Shown here piece after piece: positions 31,416-33,162 of a stretch of 33,162 nt of DNA. Made by a program: the position numbers and the translations under genes. How positions within the stretch are numbered: position 1 is the first letter of the stretch; each line of letters opens with the position of its first letter. Origin of the DNA: Nitrospira sp. (lineage in GTDB: Bacteria > Nitrospirota > Nitrospiria > Nitrospirales > Nitrospiraceae); assembly GCA_015903995.1 (NCBI GenBank), contig JABMDK010000014.1, forward strand, positions 83,875-117,036, read 5' to 3'. The notes beneath the pieces are model-generated. The model saw only the letters and a list, made by a program, of their open reading frames with translations, searched no databases and was not told the DNA's origin.

Positions 31416-31886
31416 ATGAAAGAGAACAACCAGCAACTGGCCACCATCTTCCGCTCCATGGCCGATCTTCTTTCATCCCAACGAGCCAACCCGTATCGAG
31501 TACGGGCCTATCGGCGGGCGGCGGATGCTCTGCTGACCATCGAAGAAGATGTGGCGTCCGTGGCTCAGCGTCAGGGGCTGGAAGAGATTGATGGGATCGG
31601 GGCCGACTTGGCAAAAAAGATTGAAGAGTTCCTTGAAACCGGTACGGTTCGCGCCTACGAAGAGCTGAAAACGCCGCTCCCGGTCGAGGTCAAGAGCTGG
31701 GCGACCCTGCCAGGACTCTCGGATTCACTCGTAACCTATCTGTACTTCCGACTCGGCATACGGACACTTGACGATTTTGATCAGCTCATCCGCTCTCACC
31801 TGCTTCGGACCCTGCCGAGTTTTTCAGGGTCCGAAGAGTGTTTACTCCAAGCTATTCAACAACGGATGCACGGTCGGGAGCGTTAG
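31416..31886 (+). CDS. Stand-alone helix-hairpin-helix protein (PolX N-terminal domain-like)
   Basis: A 156-residue protein resembling the N-terminal 8-kDa region of family X DNA polymerases without the polymerase or PHP domains. ATIFRSMADLLSSQRANPYR, VRAYRRAADALLTIEEDVAS, the helix-hairpin-helix IDGIGADLAKKIEEFLETG and a second hairpin-like ATLPGLSDSLVTYLYFRLGI are the recognisable parts. Such a module could bind gapped or nicked DNA; activity on its own is not known. It diverges from thiS across 89 bp and ends tail-to-tail with the protease, overlapping it by 3 bp. A weak ribosome-binding site precedes the ATG. Confidence 0.75.
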   Translation: MKENNQQLATIFRSMADLLSSQRANPYRVRAYRRAADALLTIEEDVASVAQRQGLEEIDGIGADLAKKIEEFLETGTVRAYEELKTPLPVEVKSWATLPGLSDSLVTYLYFRLGIRTLDDFDQLIRSHLLRTLPSFSGSEECLLQAIQQRMHGRER

Positions 31887-33162
31887 GAACTCTTGAGCTC
31901 CTTGAAAATCTTCCAGCTCTTCAGCAATTCTACTGCCTTCTGCAGTTGAACATCCTGTTCAAGCGACAGTTCTCCTCCGACTTCCGGCAGGGCAGGTGGA
32001 GGCGTCCCATTCTTCGAGGGCTCGTCCGGAGACTTTCCGCTCTGTGTCGGAGCATCCTTTCCTACGGGAGGTTTAACGGCCTTGCTCTCAGCCTCCTTAT
32101 CAGTCGATTTGCCGTCGGACGCTTTCGCCACCGTCGGCGCGGGCAATTTCACCACAATATCCGGGGTAATCCCGGTCGACTGGATCGACCGACCTTTGGG
32201 CGTATAGTATTTTGCAGTCGTCAGACGAAGTCCAGACCCGTCGCCTAACGCGAGGATCGTCTGCACCGATCCTTTTCCGAATGAGGTTGTTCCAATAACA
32301 AGGCCCCGTCCATAGTCTTGGAGCGCTCCGGCGACAATTTCCGAGGCACTCGCGGAGCCTTCATTGACCAAGACAATGACCGGTAGATCCTCCAGCTGAT
32401 CCTTGGCTTTGGCGAACCATTCGTCTTTTTTCCCTTCCCGGCTCTTTGTATAGACGACCAGCTTCCCGCTGGGAAGAAACTGTTCGGAGACTTCAACCGC
32501 CGCAGTCAACAAACCGCCGGGATTATTTCGTAGGTCGAGAATAGTTCCTTGGACCTTCTGCTCCTTGAATTGTTTGATTGCTTTGGAAAGATCCCGTCCG
32601 GTCGCTTCCTGAAACTGAGTGAGCCGGACATAGCCGAGGTTATCGATGACCTTCGACTTCACGCTTTCAATTTTGATGGTGTCCCGGACGAGAGTGAAAA
32701 CCAACGGGTCTGGGGTGCCATCCCGTTGAATAGTGAGATTGACCTTGCTGCCTTTCGGCCCCCGCATCTTTTGGACGGCATCCATCAAGGTCAGATCCTT
32801 GGTCGTGTCGTCATTGACCTTGGTGATAAAGTCACCGGCCTTGATCCCGGCTCGATGCGCGGGCGTGCCTTCGATCGGTGCAATAACAGCCAGCCGGTTG
32901 TCCTTCACACCGATTTGAATGCCAACTCCGCCGAATTCCCCCCTGGTTTCAACCTGCATCTCCTTATACATCTCCGGAGTCATGTAGGCTGAATGAGGAT
33001 CGAGCGTCGACAGCATGCCACGGATGGCCCCTTGAATCAGCTCCTTCGGTTTCGTCTCATCGACATAATGTTTCTGAACTTGATTCAGGACTTCGGAGAA
33101 GGTTTTGAGCTCCTCATAGGTTTCACCCGCATGACCGGTCCGCTCCCACCCTTTTCCGATGA
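31883..33162 (-). CDS. ctpA: S41 family carboxyl-terminal processing protease (5' end beyond window)
   Basis: Periplasmic serine/lysine protease of the Ctp/Prc family; it trims C-termini and often controls peptidoglycan hydrolases. At least 426 residues are visible. The frame continues to the window edge (ETYEELKTFSEVLNQVQKHY upstream of GMLSTLDPHSAYMTPEMY), so the signal peptide is missing. A PDZ domain (GEFGGVGIQIGVKDNRLAVI to DDTTKDLTLMDAVQKM) precedes the catalytic domain with DLRNNPGGLLTAAVEVSEQF, EGSASASEIVAGALQDYGRG (nucleophile Ser) and TSFGKGSVQTILALGDGSG (Lys). The Pro/Lys/Ser-rich region near the C-terminus looks disordered. It is convergent with the helix-hairpin-helix gene. Confidence 0.94.
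   Translation of the reverse strand, partial: IGKGWERTGHAGETYEELKTFSEVLNQVQKHYVDETKPKELIQGAIRGMLSTLDPHSAYMTPEMYKEMQVETRGEFGGVGIQIGVKDNRLAVIAPIEGTPAHRAGIKAGDFITKVNDDTTKDLTLMDAVQKMRGPKGSKVNLTIQRDGTPDPLVFTLVRDTIKIESVKSKVIDNLGYVRLTQFQEATGRDLSKAIKQFKEQKVQGTILDLRNNPGGLLTAAVEVSEQFLPSGKLVVYTKSREGKKDEWFAKAKDQLEDLPVIVLVNEGSASASEIVAGALQDYGRGLVIGTTSFGKGSVQTILALGDGSGLRLTTAKYYTPKGRSIQSTGITPDIVVKLPAPTVAKASDGKSTDKEAESKAVKPPVGKDAPTQSGKSPDEPSKNGTPPPALPEVGGELSLEQDVQLQKAVELLKSWKIFKELKSS

Overview
The window looks like chromosomal DNA of a Nitrospira-type bacterium (phylum Nitrospirota). The basis is a Gram-negative lipid A / outer-membrane gene set next to an actinobacterial-style 20S proteasome operon (arc/mpa, dop, prcB, prcA, pafA). 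That pairing is known from Nitrospirota and very few other Gram-negatives. Species cannot be fixed from the sequence alone.

Layout. (i) 1-18805, all on the minus strand: an envelope cluster read from right to left. It runs bamA, two ompH/skp-like genes, fabZ, lpxA, lpxI, a Gfo/Idh/MocA oxidoreductase, lpxB, msbA, a DUF374 acyltransferase-like gene, waaA (kdtA), lpxK, waaF, gmhB, an O-antigen ligase remnant, two GT2 glycosyltransferases, a GT9 glycosyltransferase and the 5' part of a CapD/FlaA1-like sugar-nucleotide gene. Together these assemble outer-membrane proteins, make and flip lipid A-Kdo, and add heptose and outer sugars. Many neighbours overlap by 4-13 bp. A near-consensus promoter (TTTACA-N17-TATAAT) and a structured leader of about 210 nt precede bamA. 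(ii) 18806-21702: a divergent regulatory region, a truncated galU, two unrecognised small genes and a PEP-CTERM-like exported protein, all on the plus strand. (iii) 21807-31326, minus strand: thiS-thiG-thiE, then arc-dop-prcB-prcA-pafA, an M23 peptidase and a small membrane protein. (iv) 31416-33162: a stand-alone PolX-N-terminal-like helix-hairpin-helix protein converging on a partial C-terminal processing protease.

Most notable. Several genes of the LPS cluster carry lesions: a perfect 55-bp tandem duplication that frameshifts waaF, a 9-nt homopolymer frameshift in the DUF374 gene, a 5'-deleted ligase, and a gmhB frame with no ATG/GTG/TTG upstream of its catalytic motif. galU is cut at 130 codons. 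No Pup or UBact gene is visible in the proteasome operon, and dop and prcB overlap by 4 bp exactly where that gene is expected. Four spots between same-strand genes hold imperfectly palindromic arrays with a 7-nt period. Three of them supply the 3' end of the gene before them, which points to a family of inserted heptamer-repeat elements. This is the best candidate here for something undescribed.
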